DNA of 17,196 bases, taken from contig JAQUZA010000018.1 in NCBI GenBank assembly GCA_028691595.1, positions 1 to 17,196 on the forward strand. Direction: 5' to 3'. Every line of letters begins with the position of its first letter. Positions within the stretch are counted from its first letter, which is position 1. Source of the stretch: Candidatus Rifleibacteriota bacterium. Its GTDB lineage: Bacteria; Muiribacteriota; Ozemobacteria; Ozemobacterales; Ozemobacteraceae. Positions 6,885 to 14,229 of the stretch are shown in pieces. The translations under genes were made by a program, and so were the position numbers. Below the pieces are notes generated by a model, which was not told the origin of the DNA, made no database searches, and worked only from the letters and a program-made list of their open reading frames with translations.

Positions 6885-9800
6885 TTACAGCTGAAATGGA
6901 AAAGTATCGGCGAGCGACTGGTCGAGTATTTCACCTCTGAACCATGGCGGGCAAAATTTCGAAGTGCGCAATCTGACGAATGCTTCGACCACTACCGGGT
7001 CGAACTGGTTGCCCGAGCAGCGCACAATCTCTTCTGTGGCTTCATCGAAAGTAAGCGGTTTGCGGTAGGGTCTGCACGAGGTTATGGCATCAAAGGAATC
7101 GGCAACACAGATTATTCTTGAGCCCAGCGGAATATCGTCGCTGGCGAGATTGTCGGGGTAACCTTTGCCGTCGTAGCGCTCATGATGATGCTTTATGATC
7201 TCACAAACGTTTTTGAGAAACTCGATTGAATTGAGAATGCCGGCACCGATGTGCGGGTGGGCCTTGATAGTCTCAAATTCGTCATCGGTAAGTCTGCCGG
7301 GTTTAAGCAGAATCTGCTCAGAAATACCGATTTTACCAACGTCGTGCAGCAACGAAGCGTGCCTGATTGTATCGACCTCGGTACGGGCCAGGTTCATTTC
7401 GAGGGCAAGACCGACGCTCAAATCGGTGACACGGCGGGAATGGCCATGCGTATAGCTGTCTTTTGCGTCAATTGCTGCGGCAAGCGACCTGATCGTTTCG
7501 AGATAAACATTCAGCAGGTTGTGGTAAAGGCGGGCATTCTCGATGGCAATTGAAGCCTGAGAGGCAAGAGTTTCGAGAAGATCGAGGTTTTCAGGGCTGA
7601 ATGGCCCTTTTTTGCTGAGCACTCTCTCGCAGTTAATGACCCCTACCAGATTGTCTTTATTGAGAAGAGGTGCGGAAATAAGCGTGAGATCAGTCTTTCT
7701 GGCTATTTTGGGAAGCTCTTTGTATTCGATGCTTTTGCCGGTATTGTCTATCTTGAACGGCCGCCTGAGTTGAGCGGCACGACCGGCAACTCCTTCACCA
7801 ATCTTGAGTCTGACATCGAGAACTCCGTTGTCTTCAAAGCCACGTGAAACTTCGACATAAAGCTCTTTTGAGATATCATCGAAGAGCATCAGGGTTGCCC
7901 TGTCAGAGTCGGTGATTCGAGTGGTCATATCAATAAAATAATTAAGAACTGAATCAAGATCGAGCGACGAATTGATGGCTTTGCCCAGTTCTTGAATCAG
8001 ACTGAGTTCGGCAACCTGGCTGTCAGTCTTTTCGTGCAGGCTGGCGTTGGCAATTGCCTGCGAAATCTGGCCTGAAATGCCGAGCAGAAGATTCAGATCG
8101 TCTTCAAGAAATGCTTCGCCACTTCTTTTGTTATTAACGTTAAGAACGCCAAGCAGTTCGGAGTTGAGAAGAATTGGCACAGAAAGCACTGATCTGGTCT
8201 TATAGTCAAGGCGGCCCTGATGAGCGGCAAATCTGGCATCTTTTGAAACATCTTTCAGCAAAACTGGTTTGCGATTTTGAGCAACCCAGCCGGCTATGCC
8301 CTCGCCGATTTTGACCTGTATCTGCCCGACCATATTACTGGGCAGACCGATGGCCGCATCGAGGGTCAGCGACTCATTCAGGGGGTCGTAAGCCATAAGT
8401 GAGCAGTTTTCGACGTTCATGACTTCCTGGACCTGCTGCAGAATCGTGTCAAACAACTTTGAGATATTCAGGGTTTTCGAAACCGAAGAACCCACTTTGT
8501 AAAGAGTCGAGAGATACTCGAGCTTACGTTTCGAATCATTGAACAGGCGATCATTCTCGAAATGAGAGGTAATGATGCGGCCAATCGTATTGAGCAATTC
8601 ATGATCTGAATCAGAAATTTTTTCGGTTTCTTCGCGGTGGTAGACACCAAGAGCCCCGACAAGCCTGCCGTCAGCGGCCAACATTGGTATGATCAGCAAC
8701 GCCCTGGCGAACTGATCAAGAAAATTACTTCTGGCGATGGTGTTGTCGCGATGAACATCCTGAATAAGCAGGGGCTTTTTGTGAATGGCCACCCAGCCAT
8801 GATAGCCCTTTCCAAGGCCAATGGCCAGCAGATCGAGCTCTTCTGGCAGGCCAAACGAAGCGTGCATGCAAAGCTCTTCGCGGTCACTGTTATAGAGCAT
8901 CAGCGAAGCGGCGCTGCAGTCGATGGCATCGGTGACTTCTTTAAGCATCATGCAATAGCCATCGCGGCTCAGAGAGCGTGCCGACAGGGTCTCTGAAATT
9001 TTGAACACCCGCGACAACTCTTTGAGTTTCTGGTTTGAGTCAGCCAGGAGTCTGGCGTTTTCGAGAACCTTGGTGACCATTGAAGCAAGAGTATTCAACG
9101 AAATGACATCGTCTTTCGAGAAGGCGTTGATCTCAGAAGAATCGACTGATACTACACCGATCAGCTTTTCGCCCACCAGCAGCGGCACGGCAAGCTCGGA
9201 ATAAATCGACTCTGGCGTTTCGATATAACGGGGTTCGAGCAGAACGTTTGGCACATTCAGAGCCTCTTTGTTACGGGCAACCCAGCCGGTGATGCCCTGG
9301 CCAAAAGGCACCCGTATCTTCTTGACTTCATGAGGGTATTTGCCGCGTGCTACGGCCACCTCAAGAAAGTTTTTGTTTTCTTTGCGCAGCAGCAGTGCGC
9401 CACAGGTTGCGCCGGTTATTTCGATGGCGATATCCATGAGAAATTCAAGCAGATTCTGAAATTCAAGACTTGAATTCATGATGTTCGATGCCTCTTCAAG
9501 CACCGACAGAATCTTTTCTTTGCGGGCCAGAGACTCTTTTTCGGCCGCAAGATCGACCATCTGCATAAAAAAGCTGCTTATGGATTCAACCGCCGCCTCA
9601 AGTTGTTCGCGACTCAAGACTGGCAGATGCCCGTCACCGACGGGGTTAACTTCTTTCTGAAAAAAAGGCCCGATCAGGGTAGCACCAAACATGCTGCCAC
9701 GGTATTCGAGCTTCATAAGCCTTACCAGAGAGCCATCAGGGCGTTCGATAAGATCGGAAGAAGGATAATCAACGAATTCTGAAGCATCAGTCATGCCTGG

Positions 9801-9947
9801 CAGCGCATCTTCAATCTTGCCAATAACAACCTCGCCCCGCTCATTGAACGGGATAATGTTCAAGCCGGTAAGCCGGCGAAAACGCCCAAGAAAGCTCCTT
9901 AGGTTTTCGCGATCGCAGACTTCTTCGAGGTATATCTTCCTGACCAT
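6885..9947 (-). CDS. Multi-GAF HD-GYP cyclic-di-GMP phosphodiesterase
   Basis: This 1020-residue soluble signalling protein has no membrane segment. An N-terminal region (about 1-135) resembles a PocR-type sensory domain (FRRLTGLNIIPFNERGEV ... LIGPFF). Four GAF domains follow at about 148-300, 312-468, 480-637 and 650-808. Each starts with a helix of the kind SNIMNSSLEFQNLLEFL and carries a core such as GEGIAGWVAQNRKP. A C-terminal HD-GYP domain (about 815-995) has LLHDVGKIGI (H868/D869) and HHERYDGKGYP (GYP at 929-931) intact. HD-GYP enzymes hydrolyse cyclic-di-GMP to pGpG/GMP, so this is predicted to be an active phosphodiesterase gated by the GAF sensors. The start ATG has only a weak Shine-Dalgarno site. 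It lies 82 bp after the CBM48-like gene and may be the last gene of that run. Confidence 0.93.
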   Translation of the reverse strand: MVRKIYLEEVCDRENLRSFLGRFRRLTGLNIIPFNERGEVVIGKIEDALPGMTDASEFVDYPSSDLIERPDGSLVRLMKLEYRGSMFGATLIGPFFQKEVNPVGDGHLPVLSREQLEAAVESISSFFMQMVDLAAEKESLARKEKILSVLEEASNIMNSSLEFQNLLEFLMDIAIEITGATCGALLLRKENKNFLEVAVARGKYPHEVKKIRVPFGQGITGWVARNKEALNVPNVLLEPRYIETPESIYSELAVPLLVGEKLIGVVSVDSSEINAFSKDDVISLNTLASMVTKVLENARLLADSNQKLKELSRVFKISETLSARSLSRDGYCMMLKEVTDAIDCSAASLMLYNSDREELCMHASFGLPEELDLLAIGLGKGYHGWVAIHKKPLLIQDVHRDNTIARSNFLDQFARALLIIPMLAADGRLVGALGVYHREETEKISDSDHELLNTIGRIITSHFENDRLFNDSKRKLEYLSTLYKVGSSVSKTLNISKLFDTILQQVQEVMNVENCSLMAYDPLNESLTLDAAIGLPSNMVGQIQVKIGEGIAGWVAQNRKPVLLKDVSKDARFAAHQGRLDYKTRSVLSVPILLNSELLGVLNVNNKRSGEAFLEDDLNLLLGISGQISQAIANASLHEKTDSQVAELSLIQELGKAINSSLDLDSVLNYFIDMTTRITDSDRATLMLFDDISKELYVEVSRGFEDNGVLDVRLKIGEGVAGRAAQLRRPFKIDNTGKSIEYKELPKIARKTDLTLISAPLLNKDNLVGVINCERVLSKKGPFSPENLDLLETLASQASIAIENARLYHNLLNVYLETIRSLAAAIDAKDSYTHGHSRRVTDLSVGLALEMNLARTEVDTIRHASLLHDVGKIGISEQILLKPGRLTDDEFETIKAHPHIGAGILNSIEFLKNVCEIIKHHHERYDGKGYPDNLASDDIPLGSRIICVADSFDAITSCRPYRKPLTFDEATEEIVRCSGNQFDPVVVEAFVRLRTSKFCPPWFRGEILDQSLADTFPFQL

Positions 9948-10029
9948 TTGCTTTAACTTTCTGAATTACTCGATACTGGCATTGAATCACGGTCAAAAGC
10001 ATGCCCGACCCAAAAAACCTGATCCGACA

Positions 10030-10482
10030 TTACTTGATTTCGATAACCGAGTTCATTCCTTCAAATTTATTTTTGACAGCATTGCCTGACTTAGGATCTA
10101 CAACCCAGTCTGTATCGTTAACCACGAACTGATACTCATGTTTGCCGGGTTTAAGATGAACTGTACACTTCCAGATGCCGTTTTCGAGTTTCATCGGGTT
10201 GGCATCTTTGTTCCAGTCATTAAAATTACCAACTACAGACACCTTTTTGGCATCTGCATCTTCGAATTCGAATTCTACTTCGTTATCACCGCAGCTGCTG
10301 CAGGATTCATTTTTTTTTTCAGCGGTATCAGCGTTTTCAGCTTTATCGCCTTTATCAGCTTTATCGGCTTCTTCTTCCCACATTTCTTCTTCTTCAAAAC
10401 TGTGTTCGCGACCGATAATGTAACCAATACCAAAGACGCTGGCCATTACAAACAGCTTCCAAACAAATCTTAAAAATCTCAT
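10030..10482 (-). CDS. Membrane-anchored glycogen-binding-like (CBM48/AMPK-type) protein
   Basis: This 150-residue protein has three parts. An N-terminal transmembrane anchor lies at about residues 6-24 (FVWKLFVMASVFGIGYIIG). A strongly acidic low-complexity linker (about 28-65) contains EEEE and imperfect DKADKGDKAENAD repeats, then CSSC. A C-terminal early-set beta domain (about 67-150) carries VVGNFNDWNKDANPM, GIWKCTVHLKPGKHEYQFV and WVVDP, the pattern of the AMPK-beta/isoamylase N-terminal (CBM48) fold that binds alpha-glucans. No catalytic domain is present. The Shine-Dalgarno GGAGG overlaps the uvrD stop codon and lies 7 bp before the ATG, so it is cotranscribed with the helicase. Whether it binds glycogen, or uses the fold for protein contacts, is not known. 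Confidence 0.82.
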   Translation of the reverse strand: MRFLRFVWKLFVMASVFGIGYIIGREHSFEEEEMWEEEADKADKGDKAENADTAEKKNESCSSCGDNEVEFEFEDADAKKVSVVGNFNDWNKDANPMKLENGIWKCTVHLKPGKHEYQFVVNDTDWVVDPKSGNAVKNKFEGMNSVIEIK

Positions 10483-10493
10483 ACATCAACCTC

Positions 10494-12758
10494 CTATGCG
10501 TTTTCGCTATTTATAACCTGAAGTGAAGCATACTGCAAGAGTAATGTTTTAAGCCCCTTCTGCTCAAATCTCACGGTGACCCTGAAATCAGCCAGTGACT
10601 CACCAGAAGTTTCTTCGACCCGACCGGGGCCGAAAATCTGATGAACCACCTTGATTCCCGGCTTTAAATTTACCATGTTTCCATTCACCATGTCACCTTG
10701 AATTGCTGAAGCCGCTGATTTGCCTGAATCTGACCATTTTGCCTGCGGATTGAAAGTAAACGCCCCTGATTTTGGCCTGCTGGTAACTGCGCCCGGAATC
10801 GCGCTGGCTACTGATGAGCTTCTTGCCCGAGCGGCAGGATCAGCAGCGCTGCGGCCATGAAAAAGATGCGACGGCACCTCGGCCACGAAACGTGAAACGG
10901 GGTTTGAGCCCCAGGTACCGAACATCATACGGCGGCTGGCGGCTGTCAGGAAAAGGTTTTCGCGGGCCCGCGTCATGCCAACATAAGCAAGCCGGCGTTC
11001 TTCTTCAAGTTGTTCGGGCGCTTCCTTTGAAGAATTGTGCGGAAAAATACCTTCTTCCATGGCAACCATGAACACCACAGGAAACTCAAGCCCTTTGGCG
11101 TTGTGCAGGGTCATCAGATGAACTTTCTGCTGCGTTTCATCGATATCATCGGCGGCGGCATGCAGGGCTGTATTGGCCAGATAGTCGTGCAAAGTCAGTT
11201 CACGGTTGTCTTCTTCCTGGTATCTGATATCAGAAACCAGCGCTTCAACGTTATTACGACGGTCTTCAGCAGTTTCAGGGTCATCATTTTTCAGGTAGTC
11301 AAAATACTCGATGTCATCGATAACCTTGCGGCAGAGCTGAGAAACCCGCAATTTCTGCGCAGCTTCCATAAATTCGAGCATCATCGTGAAAAAGCGCCCT
11401 ATCTTGGTTTCGGGGTTGCGACTACCCTCTGAAGCGACCGATTCCCAGAGGGTCACGCTGCCGTCGCCATAAAGCCTGGCAACTGTAGTATCGCCGATGC
11501 CGCGCCTGGGAGTATTGATAACACGTTCGAGAGAAATGCTGTCTTTGGGGTTGTCGATAACCCGCAGATAAGCAAGAATATCCTTTACTTCGCGACGGTC
11601 AAAAAACTTGGTGCCACCGGTGATGTCATAGGCGATACCGGCACGCTGCAGAGCCTGTTCAATAGGCCGGCTCAAACTGTTCATTCTGAACAGCAGGGCA
11701 AAATCACCAGCCGCACGGCCGGCGCTGCACAGCGAGTTAATTTTTCTCACTATCCATTCGGCTTCTTCCCTGTCGTCGCCGGCCCGGGTAAAAGTCAGCA
11801 GTTCACCACCCTGCTTTTCGGTCCAGAGGCGTTTGGGGTGGGCACTCGTATTTTTGGCAATCACAGCACCGGCGGCATCGAGAATAACCTGGGTCGAACG
11901 ATAATTCTGTTCGAGCTTAACAATTCTGGCACCCGGAAAATCTTTGGCGAAATCTTGAATATTGCGGATTGTTGCACCACGCCAGCTGTAGATAGACTGA
12001 TCTTCATCACCGACCACGCACAGGTTTCTGCTTGCGCCTGATATCAGCGAAATAAGACGATATTGCGCATGGTTGGTGTCCTGGTATTCATCGACAAGAA
12101 AATACTGGTATTGGGTCTGCAGCTTTTGCAAAAGTTCGGGGTTGTTTTTCAGCAGATAGAATGCTTTAAAAATCAGGTCATCGAAGTCAACGGCCTGGTT
12201 CTGCATCAGCTGCGCCTGATAAGCGGCATAAACCTTCTGAATCTGGGCTGAGGCTGAAGTTGGGCCGGCAAAAGTCTGGTATTCTTCGGGGCCAACCAGT
12301 TCATTTTTAGCCTGCGAAATGAATTCGAGCACCATTTTTGGAGTGAGTCGCCTGGTGTCAGATTTCATTTCTTTGAGAACGTTTTTCATCAGCTTTTCAC
12401 TGTCGGTTTCGTCATAAATGGTGAAGCCATCGGCAAACCCGGCATATTTATGCCAGCGCCGCAGCAACAGGCAACAGAAAGAGTGAAAGGTGGTCAGAGT
12501 AACCCGTTCGGCACCGGCCACCAGTTCGCGCACCCTCTCTTTCATTTCACGGGCGGCCTTGTTGGTGAAGGTGACAGCCAGAATAGCTGCTGGATCGATG
12601 CCGCATTTTTCGATCAGGTAAGCGATACGCACTGTTAACATGCGGGTTTTGCCAGAACCGGCCCCGGCAACAACCAGCAGCGGGCCGGAAGTAATACTGA
12701 CCGCCTCGCGTTGCCGTTCATTCAGCTGTGAAAGAATTGTGTCAATTGAACTGAACAA
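10494..12758 (-). CDS. uvrD: UvrD/PcrA-type SF1A DNA helicase
   Basis: This 754-residue 3'-5' DNA helicase is predicted to act in repair and replication-fork processing. All SF1A motifs are intact: motif I AGAGSGKTR (31-39), Ia TFTNKAAREM, II VDEYQDTN (222-229), III GDEDQSIYSWRGA (250-262), IV EQNYRST (283-289), V MTLHNAKGLEF (549-559) and VI EERRLAYVGMTRARE (586-600). A flexible linker (about 632-692) leads to the Tudor-like C-terminal domain (LKPGIKVVHQIFGPGRVEE, 698-716) seen in PcrA/UvrD. No intein interrupts it. The start is TTG (12756-12758): GGAG lies 8 bp upstream inside the end of the preceding Hint gene, and no ATG occurs until residue 40. The upstream stop is TAA, then one codon (ACC), then this TTG in the same frame. 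Confidence 0.96.
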   Translation of the reverse strand: MFSSIDTILSQLNERQREAVSITSGPLLVVAGAGSGKTRMLTVRIAYLIEKCGIDPAAILAVTFTNKAAREMKERVRELVAGAERVTLTTFHSFCCLLLRRWHKYAGFADGFTIYDETDSEKLMKNVLKEMKSDTRRLTPKMVLEFISQAKNELVGPEEYQTFAGPTSASAQIQKVYAAYQAQLMQNQAVDFDDLIFKAFYLLKNNPELLQKLQTQYQYFLVDEYQDTNHAQYRLISLISGASRNLCVVGDEDQSIYSWRGATIRNIQDFAKDFPGARIVKLEQNYRSTQVILDAAGAVIAKNTSAHPKRLWTEKQGGELLTFTRAGDDREEAEWIVRKINSLCSAGRAAGDFALLFRMNSLSRPIEQALQRAGIAYDITGGTKFFDRREVKDILAYLRVIDNPKDSISLERVINTPRRGIGDTTVARLYGDGSVTLWESVASEGSRNPETKIGRFFTMMLEFMEAAQKLRVSQLCRKVIDDIEYFDYLKNDDPETAEDRRNNVEALVSDIRYQEEDNRELTLHDYLANTALHAAADDIDETQQKVHLMTLHNAKGLEFPVVFMVAMEEGIFPHNSSKEAPEQLEEERRLAYVGMTRARENLFLTAASRRMMFGTWGSNPVSRFVAEVPSHLFHGRSAADPAARARSSSVASAIPGAVTSRPKSGAFTFNPQAKWSDSGKSAASAIQGDMVNGNMVNLKPGIKVVHQIFGPGRVEETSGESLADFRVTVRFEQKGLKTLLLQYASLQVINSENA

Positions 12759-12761
12759 GGT

Positions 12762-13874
12762 TTATTCTCCAGTAAGTCTGCTGACCGGGTTATAGCACAT
12801 GACAACCCAGTTGCCGACAATAAAATTATGCAGTTCATGAACCTGCAGGTTATACAGCGGCCCTTTATATTCTTCAACTTCAACTGTTGCCACGGTATCT
12901 TCTTCTATCAGGCCCTTACGGCCCATAACCGGCACGAGCATGCCCGGTTTGAGATGTGAAGCCGGCAACACATAAAAAGGTGGTTTGCGGGTCAACTGAA
13001 TCTTCTTGACGATCTCAAGATTATCGAGGTGCGACAGGGTTTTTACAAACAATTCCGCTTCTTCCATGTCATCGCGGGTTATTTCGAGATGCCAGAGGCC
13101 ATGTTTTCCCTGTTTTCGCTGAAATTGACGATGTTCGGCCCGATTGGGTTCGGCAGGCCCTGAGATTTGAATGAGGTGAGAATACCCGCTCATCGAGCCC
13201 TTTTCACTTCCACCAAAAATAACGAATTGAATAGAGTTGCTTTTCGGGGTGTCAGAATTAGAAACACGCAGCGTCAGGTGCGGATGCTCGACAAACATGT
13301 GTGAATCACGCAAGAGTTCGTGAGCCCGTGACGGGGTATCGATACTGTTAAACATCTGGCGTGTCATTTCATCAGACAGTTCAGCATCTGGTTGCCGGGC
13401 CGAAAAGGGGATATCAGGCAACCCGTATTTAAAAACCGCGTATTTATGCATGAAGGTAGCGTTCGGCAGATTGCCGGTCGTTTCCAGAATCCAGACCCGG
13501 TCTATCAGTTCTGTGGCATTGCCGAATTCATGTTTCACCGTGGTAATAGCCAGAAGGTCTTTCATCAGATCGCCAGAAACCCCAACCCTGAAACCAAGCG
13601 ATGAGCGTTCGTGCAGATAAAGAGAATAATGCCTGATCTGGGGGTTGATGCGCCCGAAACAAAGCTGATCTGGCGTGCAGCGCAAAACGGCACCACGCGA
13701 AGTTACCAGCTTAAAAAGCGACGTTTTATGGTCGTAATTAACATAAACGTCTCTGACCCGGGTGGTATTAACTTCTGACCAGCCCGCAGCGCCGGTAATC
13801 GGGTGTTCTTCGCGCAGATCGGTTATCGCCACCGAGGTTTCGCCGCGCAGAATTCTTGAATCGGCAGGCAGCAT
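12762..13874 (-). CDS. Freestanding Hint/intein-like protein (splicing residues lost)
   Basis: This 370-residue protein looks like a complete intein without a host. The N-terminus MLPADSRILRGETSVAITDL resembles intein block A, with Met where Cys1 belongs. Block B is VLRCTPDQLCFG (64-74), with Gln70 at the catalytic His of TxxH. The C-terminal part SHLKPGMLVPV (306-316), then VATVEVEEYKGPLYNLQV and HELHNFIVGNWVVMCYN (346-362), matches the Hint C-half and blocks F/G. Penultimate His is Tyr361, Asn362 is kept, and Pro363 replaces the usual Ser/Thr/Cys. No LAGLIDADG motif is visible. The central 220 residues are not certain. I choose ATG 13874 because GGGTGG lies 7 bp upstream; TTG 13880 is an alternative. 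It is cotranscribed with uvrD in the same frame. Family assignment rests on the two ends and is inferred. Confidence 0.75.
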   Translation of the reverse strand: MLPADSRILRGETSVAITDLREEHPITGAAGWSEVNTTRVRDVYVNYDHKTSLFKLVTSRGAVLRCTPDQLCFGRINPQIRHYSLYLHERSSLGFRVGVSGDLMKDLLAITTVKHEFGNATELIDRVWILETTGNLPNATFMHKYAVFKYGLPDIPFSARQPDAELSDEMTRQMFNSIDTPSRAHELLRDSHMFVEHPHLTLRVSNSDTPKSNSIQFVIFGGSEKGSMSGYSHLIQISGPAEPNRAEHRQFQRKQGKHGLWHLEITRDDMEEAELFVKTLSHLDNLEIVKKIQLTRKPPFYVLPASHLKPGMLVPVMGRKGLIEEDTVATVEVEEYKGPLYNLQVHELHNFIVGNWVVMCYNPVSRLTGE

Positions 13875-13922
13875 CAGCAAACCACCCGACCAGAGAAAAT
13901 CTTCATCAACAATGCTCCGATC

Positions 13923-14002
13923 AAAACACTTTTGAAAGTGGCTACATCTTACAACATTTTGGCTTAATTAACACGCCCTTAGTTGGCAGCCAAAAGTGTT
14001 TT
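13923..14002. repeat. 12-bp perfect inverted repeat with 56-bp spacer
   Basis: AAAACACTTTTG (13923-13934) is the exact reverse complement of CAAAAGTGTTTT (13991-14002). The spacing and the position in a divergent promoter region suit a pair of operator half-sites or looping sites better than a terminator. AT-rich arms raise the chance of a random match. Confidence 0.5.
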
Positions 14003-14086
14003 TCCCGCATTAACTGTTCATAAAAGGCCTGACAGAAATTCACAGAAAATATGGCTCAACCGCAAATTAATTACAAAATATGAATC

Positions 14087-14110
14087 CGGGAGGTAACAAA
14101 AATGCCCTGA
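14087..14110 (+). other. Shine-Dalgarno followed by a two-codon start-stop ORF
   Basis: CCGGGAGGT (14087-14095) is the strongest ribosome-binding sequence in this intergenic region. It lies 8 bp before ATG CCC TGA (14102-14110). The ORF encodes only Met-Pro. It could be a leader minigene for the kinase 120 bp downstream, the relic of a lost gene, or chance. Confidence 0.35.
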
Positions 14111-14167
14111 AGAACAAGACCCAACTACTCCAGATTAAGACAATTGCCCTAAAAGAGCACCCCAGGA

Positions 14168-14196
14168 TTGACTTTAAGGGCGGTTGGCATTAAGCT
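14168..14196 (+). promoter_or_regulatory. Possible sigma70 promoter for the PfkB kinase
   Basis: TTGACT (14168-14173), a 17-bp spacer and TAAGCT (14191-14196) form a plausible but weak promoter. The start site would lie about 25 bases before the ATG at 14230. The -10 matches the consensus poorly. If it is used, the two-codon ORF upstream is outside this transcript. Confidence 0.35.
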
Positions 14197-14229
14197 TTGC
14201 AGCATCCTTATTACTGCCGGGGTTTTATT

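Larger units (their letters stand above)
13875..14229. other. Divergent intergenic region (Hint-uvrD run / PfkB kinase)
   Basis: These 355 bp separate two divergently transcribed genes and must hold both promoters. Visible elements are a 12-bp inverted-repeat pair, an imperfect hairpin at 14146-14155/14172-14181 (9 of 10 pairs, 16-base loop), a strong Shine-Dalgarno before a two-codon ORF, and a possible plus-strand promoter (listed separately). The Hint reading frame stays open upstream to about 13968 without an ATG/GTG/TTG before 13880. A 37-codon plus-strand ORF at 14080-14193 has no Shine-Dalgarno site and I do not call it. Confidence 0.6.

Noticed and set aside
10300..10400. TTTATC(A/G)GC-like short repeats as a tandem-repeat or CRISPR element
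   Set aside because: They encode the acidic DKADKGDKAENAD linker of the CBM48-like protein and are too short and imperfect to be a separate element.
10494..12758. Possible intein inside the helicase gene itself
   Set aside because: All SF1 motifs follow at normal spacing and total length is ordinary, so no insertion is present.
14080..14193. 37-residue plus-strand ORF upstream of the PfkB kinase, in the same frame as it
   Set aside because: It has no Shine-Dalgarno before its ATG and an unremarkable composition. A stop codon separates it from the kinase.
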